Positions 23,457 through 30,593 are shown, counted from the first letter of the stretch. The stretch is DNA of 32,609 bases from CAZWRN01 sp964446685 (GCA_964446685.1 CAYUPO010000013.1:1-32609); one strand, 5' to 3'. Translations and numbers: made by a program. The notes: a model not told the origin generated them from the letters alone.

Positions 23457-25574
23457 TCAAGCAGAAGGCCACTGGGTAACCATTATAGACTTTCCATTGT
23501 GTGGTAATTTTTGCCACAGTTCTTCCGTGATAAACGGCATATATGGATGTAGGAGTTCAAGGGATGTTCGGAAAACATACTCTAAAACTGGCTGTGCTTC
23601 AGCTCTTCTCTCTTTGGTGGATTCAATATATTTATCGGCAAATTCATGCCAGATAAATTCATAGAGCGCTTCGGCTCCGTCATGGAATCGGAATTGTTCT
23701 ATTGCTTCGGTTACTTTTTTGGTTGTAATTTCAAGTTTAACTAATATTTGCTTATCGTTATTATTAGAGATTGCTTCGCTTCCGCTCGCAATGACGGTGG
23801 CGGGCTTTAATGATTTTGCATCTTCTGGTTTGAACTCAATCAGGAAACGGCCAATGTTCCAGAGTTTGTTGGTGAATTTTCTCATCGCGTCTAGTTTTGG
23901 ATATGAAAGGGCTTGGTCATGACCAAAGGCTGTTCCATATACCAAAGCCATCCGGGCGGCATCTGCGCCGTATTGGTCAACTATTTCCATAGGCGAGACA
24001 ACATTACCTTTGGATTTAGACATTTTTTTACCGAGAGGGTCATTTACTAGTCCATGAAGAGCTACGTCAGTAAAAGGTACCTTGCCTGTCATATAAAGCC
24101 CCATCATGACCATCCGGGAAACCCAGGCTTTTAAGATATCGTATCCTGTTTCCATGACAGAGGTAGGATAAAATTTTTCAAAGTCCCCTGGTTGGGTTGT
24201 CTGCAGAGTTGCAAACGGCCATTGACTGGAGGAGAACCACGTGTCGAAAGTGTCTGTGTCACGTGAGATGGTCGCAGCGCCACAGTGCAAACAGGCTTCG
24301 GGAATCTTTCCTTCGGTTATACTCCACAGGTTGCACGTAGAACAGATACAGGCCGGGATTCGGATACCCCAGATATTTTGACGGGAGATATTCCAGTCTT
24401 TAAGATTCTCCAGCCATTGATAATAAAGAGTGGCATAGTTGGCTGGGTGAATTTTAATCTCGCCTTTTTTAACTACTTCAATGGCCTGCTTTTTAAGATC
24501 CTGAACATTGAGAAACCATTGTTCCATTGGCAGAGGTTCGAGCACTGTTGAGCATTTGTAACAGGTTCCAACTCTGTTCTGATATTCGGTATCTATTTTT
24601 TCGATTAACCCTTTTTCCTGCATTTCCTCGACAACTGCAGTTCTTGCTTCCATTACTTTCATGCCACTAAATTTACCGGCATGATCATTCATTCTTCCAT
24701 CAAATCCAATAACTTGTTTCATTTCCAAGTTGTGTCTTTTGCCTGTTTCAAAATCATTAAAATCATGAGCAGGAGTTATTTTTACTACACCTGTTCCGAA
24801 TTCCATTTCAACTGATTCATCAGCAATTACTTTGATTTTGGCTGGACCTAAAACTGTTTCGATATCTAATTCTTTACCAATATATTGTTGATATCTTTTG
24901 TCGTCGGGATGAACAGCAACCGCAGTATCACCAAATTTAGTTTCGGGACGGGTAGTTGCTAAAACAAGTGGACCATACTTGATGTAATACAGTGGGCTTT
25001 TGCGGTCTTCATAAGCGACTTCCAGATCGGAAAAACCTGTACCGTGTTTTGTACAGTAGTTGACCAGACGGTTTGCCCGGTAAATCATTTTGTCATCTGA
25101 CATTTTCTTAAAAGTTTTATAAACAACCTGGATAACATCCGGATCTAAAGTAAATTTCTCGCGTGACCAGTCAACGGAGAAACCAAGTCTTCTAAGTTGG
25201 CTTTCCATGTTGTGTTTGTTGGATTGGACGTAATCCCAGATCATCTGATAAAGAGTTTCTCTGTCATAGTCAAAACGGGATTTGCCCTCTTTGGCTAGGT
25301 TTTTTTCAAATACTACTTGAGTTTCAAAACCGGCATGATCTGATCCGGGTACCCAAAGCGTTGCATCCCCTTTCATTCGGTGATACCTGACCATAATATC
25401 TTCAATACTCATCATGGCGTGACCAAAGTGCAAATCAGCATTGGCGTTTGGTGGAGGGAGTATAATTGTAAATGGTTTGCCCTCAGGATTTACTTCAGGT
25501 TTAAAGAACCCTGAGTCTTCCCAGAACTGGTACCATTTCTCTTCAGCTTTTGTTTGATCGTAAATTTTGTCCAT
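23457..25574 (-). CDS. valS: Valine--tRNA ligase, short form
   Basis: A 705-residue class I synthetase that charges tRNA-Val. The HIGH motif is H49-F-G-H52 in PPPNANADLHFGH. The CP1 editing domain shows TTRPETKFGDTAVAVHPDD, zinc-knuckle-like CXXC pairs occur in the ACICSTCNLW region, and KMSKS lies at 517-521. The anticodon-binding helices end at FITEELWQKLP and the chain stops soon after (VTQWPSA). The C-terminal region, including the coiled-coil arm of bacterial ValS (about 880-950 residues), is therefore missing. Residues about 592-604 (TVIASGSEAIS) are the in-frame translation of a family B genomic repeat. It is preceded by an unknown gene whose stop overlaps the valS ATG, and the pair is under a T-box leader. 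Confidence 0.95.
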   Translation of the reverse strand: MDKIYDQTKAEEKWYQFWEDSGFFKPEVNPEGKPFTIILPPPNANADLHFGHAMMSIEDIMVRYHRMKGDATLWVPGSDHAGFETQVVFEKNLAKEGKSRFDYDRETLYQMIWDYVQSNKHNMESQLRRLGFSVDWSREKFTLDPDVIQVVYKTFKKMSDDKMIYRANRLVNYCTKHGTGFSDLEVAYEDRKSPLYYIKYGPLVLATTRPETKFGDTAVAVHPDDKRYQQYIGKELDIETVLGPAKIKVIADESVEMEFGTGVVKITPAHDFNDFETGKRHNLEMKQVIGFDGRMNDHAGKFSGMKVMEARTAVVEEMQEKGLIEKIDTEYQNRVGTCYKCSTVLEPLPMEQWFLNVQDLKKQAIEVVKKGEIKIHPANYATLYYQWLENLKDWNISRQNIWGIRIPACICSTCNLWSITEGKIPEACLHCGAATISRDTDTFDTWFSSSQWPFATLQTTQPGDFEKFYPTSVMETGYDILKAWVSRMVMMGLYMTGKVPFTDVALHGLVNDPLGKKMSKSKGNVVSPMEIVDQYGADAARMALVYGTAFGHDQALSYPKLDAMRKFTNKLWNIGRFLIEFKPEDAKSLKPATVIASGSEAISNNNDKQILVKLEITTKKVTEAIEQFRFHDGAEALYEFIWHEFADKYIESTKERRAEAQPVLEYVFRTSLELLHPYMPFITEELWQKLPHNGKSIMVTQWPSA
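23766..23797. repeat. Family B repeat inside valS, in frame
   Basis: GATTGCTTCGCTTCCGCTCG followed by CAATGACGG matches the intergenic family B repeats at 1058-1092 and 28003-28038. It adds VIASGSEAIS to ValS between two anticodon-domain helices. Confidence 0.8.
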
Positions 25575-25939
25575 TATCTTTGTCCTATCTTCCAGTTGTC
25601 TATTCTATCACCATCTCGGTTTGGCTGATTTACGCCACTATGTTTACTTTTAATATTTTCTGTTTCTGCATAGTCAGAATCAAAAAATATTCCAACCACT
25701 CCTAATCGACCAATTTGGTGCAAGAAATCACGTGCTTCATCGATAGTAAGTCCTTGCGCATCTCTGTTTTGAGCCCTAAGTTTTCTGGCCAGCCACCGTT
25801 TTCTGCCTCTTGGTTTGTCAGCATGATCCAATGCATGCCCAACAATTAGCGCATTGGTTCTGAATGATTCATGATAACCTTCATCCCGAGGGAATTCTCC
25901 AAAGGCATCACCTTTACTATTGAATTCAGATAATTTCAT
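25574..25939 (-). CDS. Unknown protein, T-box-controlled and coupled to valS
   Basis: A 121-residue hydrophilic protein (MKLSEFNSKGDAFGEFPRDE; HALDHADKPRGRKRWLARKL; LTIDEARDFLHQIGRLGVVG). It is rich in charged residues and has no membrane segment or signal peptide. I recognise no family. ATG 25939 lies ten bases after the T-box terminator U-tract; the longer frame to 26002 runs backward through the terminator and is not used. Its stop codon TAA shares its last base with the valS ATG (TAATG), so translation is coupled. Co-control by a tRNA-sensing leader suggests a link to valine supply, tRNA-Val charging or ValS itself, perhaps replacing part of its missing C-terminus. This is inference only. 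Confidence 0.7.
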   Translation of the reverse strand: MKLSEFNSKGDAFGEFPRDEGYHESFRTNALIVGHALDHADKPRGRKRWLARKLRAQNRDAQGLTIDEARDFLHQIGRLGVVGIFFDSDYAETENIKSKHSGVNQPNRDGDRIDNWKIGQR

Positions 25940-25948
25940 TTTTTGGTC

Positions 25949-25987
25949 AAAAAAACACGCTAAGTCCCATATTGGGACGAGCGTGTT
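25949..25987 (-). terminator. Intrinsic terminator of the T-box leader
   Basis: On the minus strand, AACACGC-TCGTCCCA-loop-TGGGACTTA-GCGTGTT forms a strong hairpin followed by seven U (plus-strand A at 25949-25955). Its 5' arm shares TCGTCCCAA with the antiterminator, so the two structures exclude each other. Confidence 0.9.
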
Positions 25988-26031
25988 GCATCGTGGTACC
26001 ACCCAAATTTATTGTTTATTTTTCGAGTGAT
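25949..26031 (-). ncRNA. T-box riboswitch (3' half) upstream of the valS operon
   Basis: Reading leftward from the gap, the leader holds the T-box core GGGTGGTACCACG (plus 25992-26004). The antiterminator is TTGGG-(TGGTACC bulge)-ACGA paired with TCGT-CCCAA (25991-26006 with 25972-25980), followed by the overlapping terminator at 25949-25987. The bulge UGGU would pair with a tRNA ending ACCA, as expected for a discriminator A. An uncharged tRNA-Val would stabilise the antiterminator and let RNA polymerase proceed into the unknown gene and valS. Stem I with the specifier codon is lost in the 100-N gap, so the tRNA is inferred from valS. Confidence 0.88.
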
Positions 26032-26131
26032 NNNNNNNNNNNNNNNNNNNNNNNNNNNNNNNNNNNNNNNNNNNNNNNNNNNNNNNNNNNNNNNNNNNNN
26101 NNNNNNNNNNNNNNNNNNNNNNNNNNNNNNN
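26032..26131. other. Assembly gap (100 N)
   Basis: Exactly 100 N, so a placeholder of unknown length. It hides the 3' end of tsaD, the T-box stem I and any promoter between them. Confidence 0.98.
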
Positions 26132-27237
26132 GCAGCTGCTGCTATCATGGCGGCGTTGTCGCCGCAGTATTTTAGATCTGGAAAATGTATGTTAGCTTCT
26201 AGCTTTAAGCTTTTAGCTTCCAGTGTTAGTTGTTCGCGGAGTTTTTGGTTGGCGCTGACGCCTCCTCCGACAATGATAGTTTGCACATTGTTCTCTTTGG
26301 CTGCTTTGAGGGTTTTTCGTACCAAGGATTTGACTATAGTATTTTCTAAAGTAGCGCAGAGGTCTGAAATTTGTTGATCAGTTAATTGGTGAACTGGTGA
26401 ATTGGATGGTTTTGTCTGGTTTACTAATTCACTGTTTAACTGATTAACTTTATTTAAAAAGGCGGTTTTTAATCCGGAAAAAGAAAAGTCATAATCTTGA
26501 GAGTCAGCCATAGGTAAGGGGAGATGAAATTTTTCAGGATTGCCCTCTTTTGCCAGCTGTGAAATTTTGGGACCTCCTGGATAGGGATAGCCTAGAAGTC
26601 TGGCGCATTTATCAAAACACTCACCTGCAGCATCATCACGAGTACCTCCTAAGTATTGGTAATTGTTATGGGATTTGAATAAAACTAAGTCGGTATGTCC
26701 ACCGGATACCAATAAACCAAGGCAGGGGAAGGAAGGGTTATTGTGATAGATTCCTGCTTTCGCAGGAATGACGATATCCGCATCTTTTTTGTCATCTTCT
26801 CTTGGCTCCTGACTCTTGATACTTGACTCTTTTTTTATCCAATTGGCATAGTAATGGCCTATGAGATGATTAATGGGTAATAGTGGTTTATTCCAGGTTA
26901 GTGCTAGTGTTTTGGCTGTTTCAACTCCAATCAGCAAGGAGCCGATTAGCCCAGGACCATAGGTTACTGCAATTGCATCGATCTGGGAAATTTGATCATT
27001 AAAGCTCATGGATGGAAATGCCTGATTTAAAGCTTCTTGCAATACAGGAATCATAGCTTTGAGTTGTTCTCTAGCAGCTTGTTCTGGGATGACCCCCCCA
27101 AAAGTGGCCTGTAACTCTGCTGATGAGCCAATAACACTTGATAAAACAGTTATAGCTTCACCATCTTTTTTTAAGATAGCAGCAGCTGTTTCATCACAGC
27201 TAGTTTCTATTCCTAAAATTATTTTATAGTTGTGCAT
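26132..27237 (-). CDS. tsaD: tRNA N6-adenosine threonylcarbamoyltransferase, 3' end lost in gap, with repeat-derived insertions
   Basis: The enzyme that transfers threonylcarbamoyl to A37 of ANN-decoding tRNAs, working with TsaB, TsaC and TsaE (not in the window). Motifs: LGIETSCDETAAA near 8-20, metal ligands H124 and H128 in NHLIGHYYAN, SGGHT at 178-182, VGGGVSAN at 323-330, and YCGDNAAMIAAA just before the gap. Only a short C-terminal stretch should be missing. Segments absent from ordinary TsaD sit in loops: residues about 134-167 (with VIPAKAGIY), 264-289 (LNSELVNQTKPSNSPVHQLT) and 338-350 (TLEAKSLKLEA). Each is the translation of a genomic repeat. The start is ATG 27237, six bases after a TAAACT box; another ATG lies at 27243 adjoining the box. 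Confidence 0.93.
26184..26222. repeat. AGCTT-type repeat inside tsaD, in frame
   Basis: TTAGCTTCTAGCTTTAAGCT followed by TTTAGCTTCC is a self-repeating run (AGCTTCTAGCTT/AAGCTTTTAGCTT) that encodes TLEAKSLKLEA, where TsaD homologues have a short variable loop. Confidence 0.6.
26371..26447. repeat. Family E repeat inside tsaD, in frame
   Basis: It contains TCTGGTTTACTAATTCACTG, which matches 605-622 of the intergenic family E hairpin, flanked by GTTAATTGGTGAACTGGTGA and TTTAACTGATTAAC that pair with each other. It encodes about 26 extra residues. Confidence 0.75.
26748..26773. repeat. Family A palindrome inside tsaD, in frame
   Basis: AGATTCCTGCTTTCGCAGGA followed by ATGACG is identical in its core to 239-262 and 5292-5317. 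On the coding strand it reads VIPAKAGIY. A second repeat-like run encoding SSIKSQEPR (about 26797-26825) is adjacent. Confidence 0.9.
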
Positions 27238-27243
27238 CGGCAT

Positions 27244-27272
27244 AGTTTAAAGCTAATTGGGTAAAAATTCAA
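27244..27272 (-). promoter_or_regulatory. Promoter of tsaD, leaderless
   Basis: On the minus strand: TTGAAT (plus 27267-27272), a 17-base spacer and TAAACT (27244-27249), six bases before ATG 27237. Confidence 0.65.
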
Positions 27273-27390
27273 AGCACAAAATCACAAATTACAAGTAATA
27301 TCAAAAGATAAAATCTAAACAGTCAAACCTGGGTTTGGATTTTGATTATTTGAAGTTTCATATTGTTTGTTATTTGCTGCTTTGAATTTG
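27265..27390. repeat. Inverted repeat between thpR and tsaD
   Basis: ATTCAAAGCACAAAATCACA (27267 on) faces GCTGCTTTGAATTTGTGATT (27377 on) as inverted arms. A smaller nested palindrome, TCAAACCTGGGTTTGGA, lies around 27322-27338. It could fold in the transcript downstream of thpR. Confidence 0.65.
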
Positions 27391-27395
27391 TGATT

Positions 27396-27953
27396 TTAAA
27401 TTAGTTTAATCTCAGCTAAAGTATTATGTGCATGAAATCCTTCATTGGCGATGGATTCAAAAAGTTTGATGGAGCTGACGGTAATTGGGTCAAACTGGAG
27501 TTGTTCCAGTTTTTCTATTTCCAGTTCCTGCTCTGGGCTAAGAGTAAACTTGGGTGTTTTTCCTAAAGCGATATGAGGAACAAACCTTCTTTCATCAGCA
27601 TCCATTTGTAGTGAGATCAGTCCATCTTTGATCCGTTCCCTGATCCTAAACAGTTTATCGATATCGCCTTTAACACCTACCCAGAGAACATTGGCATGAT
27701 GCAGACTGGGAAATCCGTCAATATAAGCTGGTGTGATCGTAAATGGTTTGATTCCCTCGACACTTCTTTTTAAAACATCAATCAATGGATCTTTTAGTTC
27801 ATCAGGTTGTTCACCAACAAAGGCGATTGTCAGATGAAATTTATCCGGATCAGTTGGTTTAATATTGGGAATGATCTGCATTAAGCGGTGTTGGACATCG
27901 CTTAGCTCTTCCTGGCTATTTTCCGGAATTTCTAAGGAGATAAAAAAGCGCAT
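27396..27953 (-). CDS. thpR: RNA 2',3'-cyclic phosphodiesterase (2H family)
   Basis: A 185-residue 2H phosphoesterase, the LigT/ThpR family that opens 2',3'-cyclic phosphates of RNA ends. Both catalytic tetrapeptides are present: H40-L-T-I (DPDKFHLTIAFVGE) and H127-I-A-L (RRFVPHIALGK), with the typical N-terminal MRFFISLEIPE. Its biological role in bacteria is not settled. The start ATG lies six bases after a TAAACT box with TTTACC 17 bases further upstream, so its mRNA is probably leaderless. It reads toward tsaD but tsaD has its own promoter. Confidence 0.92.
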   Translation of the reverse strand: MRFFISLEIPENSQEELSDVQHRLMQIIPNIKPTDPDKFHLTIAFVGEQPDELKDPLIDVLKRSVEGIKPFTITPAYIDGFPSLHHANVLWVGVKGDIDKLFRIRERIKDGLISLQMDADERRFVPHIALGKTPKFTLSPEQELEIEKLEQLQFDPITVSSIKLFESIANEGFHAHNTLAEIKLI

Positions 27954-27959
27954 AACAAT

Positions 27960-27988
27960 AGTTTAAAGGTTGAAGCGTAAAGGGTAAA
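27960..27988 (-). promoter_or_regulatory. Promoter of thpR, leaderless
   Basis: On the minus strand: TTTACC (plus 27983-27988), a 17-base spacer and TAAACT (27960-27965), six bases before ATG 27953. The -10 is identical to that of tsaD. Confidence 0.6.
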
Positions 27989-28002
27989 GGGGAAAGGTGC
28001 GA

Positions 28003-28102
28003 AACGTCATTGCGAGGAATGAAATGACGAAGCAATCTGATCTCCAGGAATTTACTTAGTGGCTAAATTAATTTGGGTTGCTTCGCTCCGCTCGAAATGA
28101 CG
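28003..28102. repeat. Two short family B repeats
   Basis: CGTCATTGCGAGGAATGAAA followed by TGACGAAGCAATCTG (28004-28038), and GGTTGCTTCGCTCCGCTCGA followed by AATGACGTC (28077-28104), in opposite orientation. Together they form inverted arms between thpR and the riboswitch promoter. Confidence 0.75.
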
Positions 28103-28107
28103 TCTAG

Positions 28108-28136
28108 TTGACAGAAAATAAGAGATGTTTTACTAT
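28108..28136 (+). promoter_or_regulatory. Promoter of the riboswitch leader
   Basis: Consensus TTGACA (28108-28113), a 17-base spacer and TACTAT (28131-28136). Transcription should start near 28143, just before the conserved riboswitch sequence. Unlike most promoters here it leads into a long structured leader. Confidence 0.7.
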
Positions 28137-28149
28137 CCTTTTACAACTT

Positions 28150-28230
28150 AATATCAAATCAAGAGTGATGGTTAGAGTTTTGGCTCTGTGATCCATCCGG
28201 CAACCGACATTGAACGGTGCCCCACCCAAA
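28150..28230 (+). ncRNA. SAM-I (S-box) riboswitch, 5' part
   Basis: The sequence follows the S-box order: ATCAAGAG, then GATGG with the inner hairpin AGAG-TTTTGG-CTCT, GTGATCCATC closing the P2-like helix (GATGG/CCATC), and CCGGCAACCG-loop-CGGTGCC as P3, the most conserved part of SAM-I aptamers (GGCAACC...GGTGC). CCACCC stands in place of the usual AATTCC. The gap begins at 28231, so P4, the closing side of P1 and the expression platform are missing. It starts right after a good promoter. It would make the downstream gene respond to S-adenosylmethionine; that gene is mostly lost. Confidence 0.68.
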
Positions 28231-28330
28231 NNNNNNNNNNNNNNNNNNNNNNNNNNNNNNNNNNNNNNNNNNNNNNNNNNNNNNNNNNNNNNNNNNNNNN
28301 NNNNNNNNNNNNNNNNNNNNNNNNNNNNNN
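28231..28330. other. Assembly gap (100 N)
   Basis: Placeholder gap of unknown length that hides the end of the SAM-I element and most of the gene it controls. Confidence 0.98.
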
Positions 28331-28431
28331 TTTGGAAACAGGTAGAAAAAGATCATCCTTTTTATGAAGAGGTACTAGGAGTCAACGCTATCTTTTTAAA
28401 TGAAGATTTAAGTAAAATTTCTAATTTCTAA
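28331..28431 (+). CDS. C-terminal tail of an unidentified gene downstream of the SAM-I riboswitch
   Basis: After the gap, one frame reads WKQVEKDHPFYEEVLGVNAI and then FLNEDLSKISNF to a stop at 28431. The 32 residues have protein-like composition and the rightward direction agrees with the riboswitch promoter. The tail is too short to name a family. By riboswitch logic it might be a methionine or SAM metabolism, transport or methyltransferase gene. Because the gap length is unknown, I cannot exclude that riboswitch and tail belong to different genes. Confidence 0.5.
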
Positions 28432-28473
28432 ATATCAGACTGTCATTTTGAGTAGAGCAAGAAAGATGTTTCT

Positions 28474-28626
28474 TGTCATTGCGAGCGAAGCGAACAAGAC
28501 CTGTGGTCATTGCGAGCGAATATAATTAGAATTAACGCGTGGCAATCTGTTTTTAAGATTAAACTGAGCTACTTTTTTCAGTCCTGGTTGCGAGATTGCT
28601 TCGTCATTTCATTCCTCGCAATGACG
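28474..28626. repeat. MITE-like composite repeat, family B, copy 2
   Basis: GTCATTGCGAGCGAAGCGAA (28474) is a short unit. The composite copy then runs from TCATTGCGAGCGAATATAAT (28507) through AACGCGTGGCAATCTG and GTTGCGAGATTGCTTCGTCA to TTCCTCGCAATGACG (28626). Landmarks and order match 968-1092; the internal 50 bases have diverged. Confidence 0.75.
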
Positions 28627-28658
28627 TGCTTTGTCCGCCAGTAGGGCATATGTGTATT

Positions 28659-30473
28659 TTAGCCCTCTTTTGTTCCTACTAGGAAAACTGCTTGCCACGG
28701 GCGGTAGTTGGAGCGGAAGGTGTCGTTGTAGAGGGTTTCGCCATTCCTGGTGACTGTTCTGGTAAATACGACATTGGCTCCGGCGGCTGCCCAATCAACT
28801 TGTTTAACTGTACCTTTTGGTAATGTCGGATCATCCTGTCTGATCTCTGGTGGGGCTGGTGTCTGACTGGTGATAACTGGTTTTGAAACATTGGCTACTC
28901 TGCCGTCGGATGTACCGTAAAAATCGATGGTGAGGGATGTTCCCTGGACATAAGATTGAATTAAGACGTGATGGGTGGTGTCATTTTTAAATTTAAAGTC
29001 AACAGTTGGAGAAAAAATGGTGGCGTCAATTCCAGGTGGATAGCCTTGTTCATAGTAGCCCACCCTGTAAGCATGAGCTACCCGGTTGGTAATGGGTAGT
29101 CCGGAATTAAGAGCCGCTCTGAAGATAGTAGTAGAAACCTGACAGACCCCTCCACCATCATCTAAAACAGTCCGTCCGGATTTGATCACATAGGCTTGTT
29201 TGTAGCCGCTGGCTCCGGAGATATCTCCGACTGTATTTACAAAAGAAAATTCTTCACCAGGTGCAATAAGCACTCCATTGATCCGGGAAGCAGCTAGTCC
29301 TACATTATATATACGGTTTTCAATTGACCCGGCAAAGTTGGAAGTGCCACGTCCAATCAGTTCTTTGATTCCATAATCATTAACCAGTTTATTTTTAGGG
29401 GAGGTGATATCAACCGGAAGTTCAACTACTTTTTGACTATTATTTAAAAGAGCATCAGTTAAACGGTGGGTTGCTAATGTAATATTTAATGTTTGTCCTT
29501 CAACCGGGGGCTGGAATTCTTTAATCTTTGGTTTATTTGGGTCTGCGGTGTTTTCTATTGCAAAAAGTGGCTCCTGAGACGGACGATCAATCTGCATTGA
29601 GATGGTTTTAAAATATTCGGTTACTTTTTTCTGATTGAGAGTCAAAGTAGTATCTGTCAGATTGGTGTTACCAACTTCGACGGAAGAAATCCGAAATTGA
29701 TGATTGTCAAAAGTGGCTGCTGCCAGTGTCGGCTGAGATGACTGAAGATCAATCAGGCTTAAAACATCATTTAAACTGAGAGTAAAAAGTTTTTCTTTGT
29801 AGGTAAGCTGTAGTGGTTCGAGTTTGATCAGATCCAAGCGCTGCTTTATTTTTAAAGCTGTATCATATGTGAGCTTTGGAGAAACTTTTCTGGTTTTTAA
29901 AGAAGTATTTTCAATTTCGCCGGTATTTAAAAAAGTTGCTATTTTTTGTCTTAAATCATTTTCATCCACTTCCAGTCCTTCCTGAGAAGGGGTAACCACA
30001 ATTTGCTCTCCGTCGACTTTGATCTGAGAATCTATTGGTGGCTGATTGATCGCTGTGGTTATGGTCTGGAGTTTGTAGTTAAAGGATGGTTTAAATGAAA
30101 AATCGATTTTAACATCCGGTCTGTCAAAAAAAGGTTTGGGATGACCGTAGGCAAAAGACTCAGTTAGAGCGTTTTGAGTATCAAGATTAATATCTTCTGG
30201 TGTTAGATTTAAATTAAATGTCTGTCCATTGGCTGAGTAACTAAACTGGATATTCTGATCCAAACGGGAGTCGATCTGTTGATTAACTTTGGCTTGGGCC
30301 TGATTTAAGGTTAAAAGAGAGACATTGGTTCCGGCGATATGGACAAAAGGATACATTTTGTCAAACAAAAAGAGCCACAAAACTACCAGTAAAAAGATGA
30401 CTGACAAAAATCCAACCAGACCATAAATTAGCCAATGAGTCAGTTTTATTGAAGCTAAAAATCCTTTCGCCAT
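28659..30473 (-). CDS. VanW family protein with peptidoglycan-binding-like domains
   Basis: A 604-residue membrane-anchored envelope protein of the YoaR/VanW type. One N-terminal membrane helix lies at about 14-36 (IYGLVGFLSVIFLLVVLWLF). Two PG_binding_4-like regions follow at about 40-340. The VanW domain at about 370-510 has GRGTSNFAGSIENRIYNVGL, GEEFSFVNTVGDISGASGYK, DDGGGVCQVSTTIF and NRVAHAYRVGYY. The C-terminal region after 520 resembles a G5-type domain. VanW was named from a vancomycin-resistance operon but has no established resistance role, and genes of this type are common in CPR and Firmicutes. The start ATG lies seven bases after TACAAT. It is divergent from the solute-binding protein gene across a gap. 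Confidence 0.88.
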   Translation of the reverse strand: MAKGFLASIKLTHWLIYGLVGFLSVIFLLVVLWLFLFDKMYPFVHIAGTNVSLLTLNQAQAKVNQQIDSRLDQNIQFSYSANGQTFNLNLTPEDINLDTQNALTESFAYGHPKPFFDRPDVKIDFSFKPSFNYKLQTITTAINQPPIDSQIKVDGEQIVVTPSQEGLEVDENDLRQKIATFLNTGEIENTSLKTRKVSPKLTYDTALKIKQRLDLIKLEPLQLTYKEKLFTLSLNDVLSLIDLQSSQPTLAAATFDNHQFRISSVEVGNTNLTDTTLTLNQKKVTEYFKTISMQIDRPSQEPLFAIENTADPNKPKIKEFQPPVEGQTLNITLATHRLTDALLNNSQKVVELPVDITSPKNKLVNDYGIKELIGRGTSNFAGSIENRIYNVGLAASRINGVLIAPGEEFSFVNTVGDISGASGYKQAYVIKSGRTVLDDGGGVCQVSTTIFRAALNSGLPITNRVAHAYRVGYYEQGYPPGIDATIFSPTVDFKFKNDTTHHVLIQSYVQGTSLTIDFYGTSDGRVANVSKPVITSQTPAPPEIRQDDPTLPKGTVKQVDWAAAGANVVFTRTVTRNGETLYNDTFRSNYRPWQAVFLVGTKEG

Positions 30474-30480
30474 GGAGGAT

Positions 30481-30486
30481 ATTGTA
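30481..30486 (-). promoter_or_regulatory. -10 element of the VanW gene, leaderless
   Basis: Minus strand TACAAT, seven bases before ATG 30473. The -35 falls in the gap. Confidence 0.6.
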
Positions 30487-30491
30487 GCAGA

Positions 30492-30591
30492 NNNNNNNNN
30501 NNNNNNNNNNNNNNNNNNNNNNNNNNNNNNNNNNNNNNNNNNNNNNNNNNNNNNNNNNNNNNNNNNNNNNNNNNNNNNNNNNNNNNNNNNN
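30492..30591. other. Assembly gap (100 N)
   Basis: Placeholder gap between two divergent -10 elements, hiding both -35 boxes and any intergenic repeat. Confidence 0.98.
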
Positions 30592-30593
30592 GG

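Noticed and set aside
25940..26002. Longer N-terminus of the gene before valS (start at 26002)
   Set aside because: Those 21 codons run through the T-box core and terminator; ATG 25939 right after the U-tract is far more likely.
25960..26131. Continuation of the tsaD frame through the gap to 25960
   Set aside because: The part after the gap (KFGWYHDATRSSQYGT) is the T-box antiterminator and terminator read as codons, so tsaD must end inside the gap.
28150..28230. A second T-box on the minus strand (GGGTGGGGCACCG)
   Set aside because: It lacks a matching antiterminator partner and terminator, whereas the plus strand fits the SAM-I order and has a promoter at the right distance.
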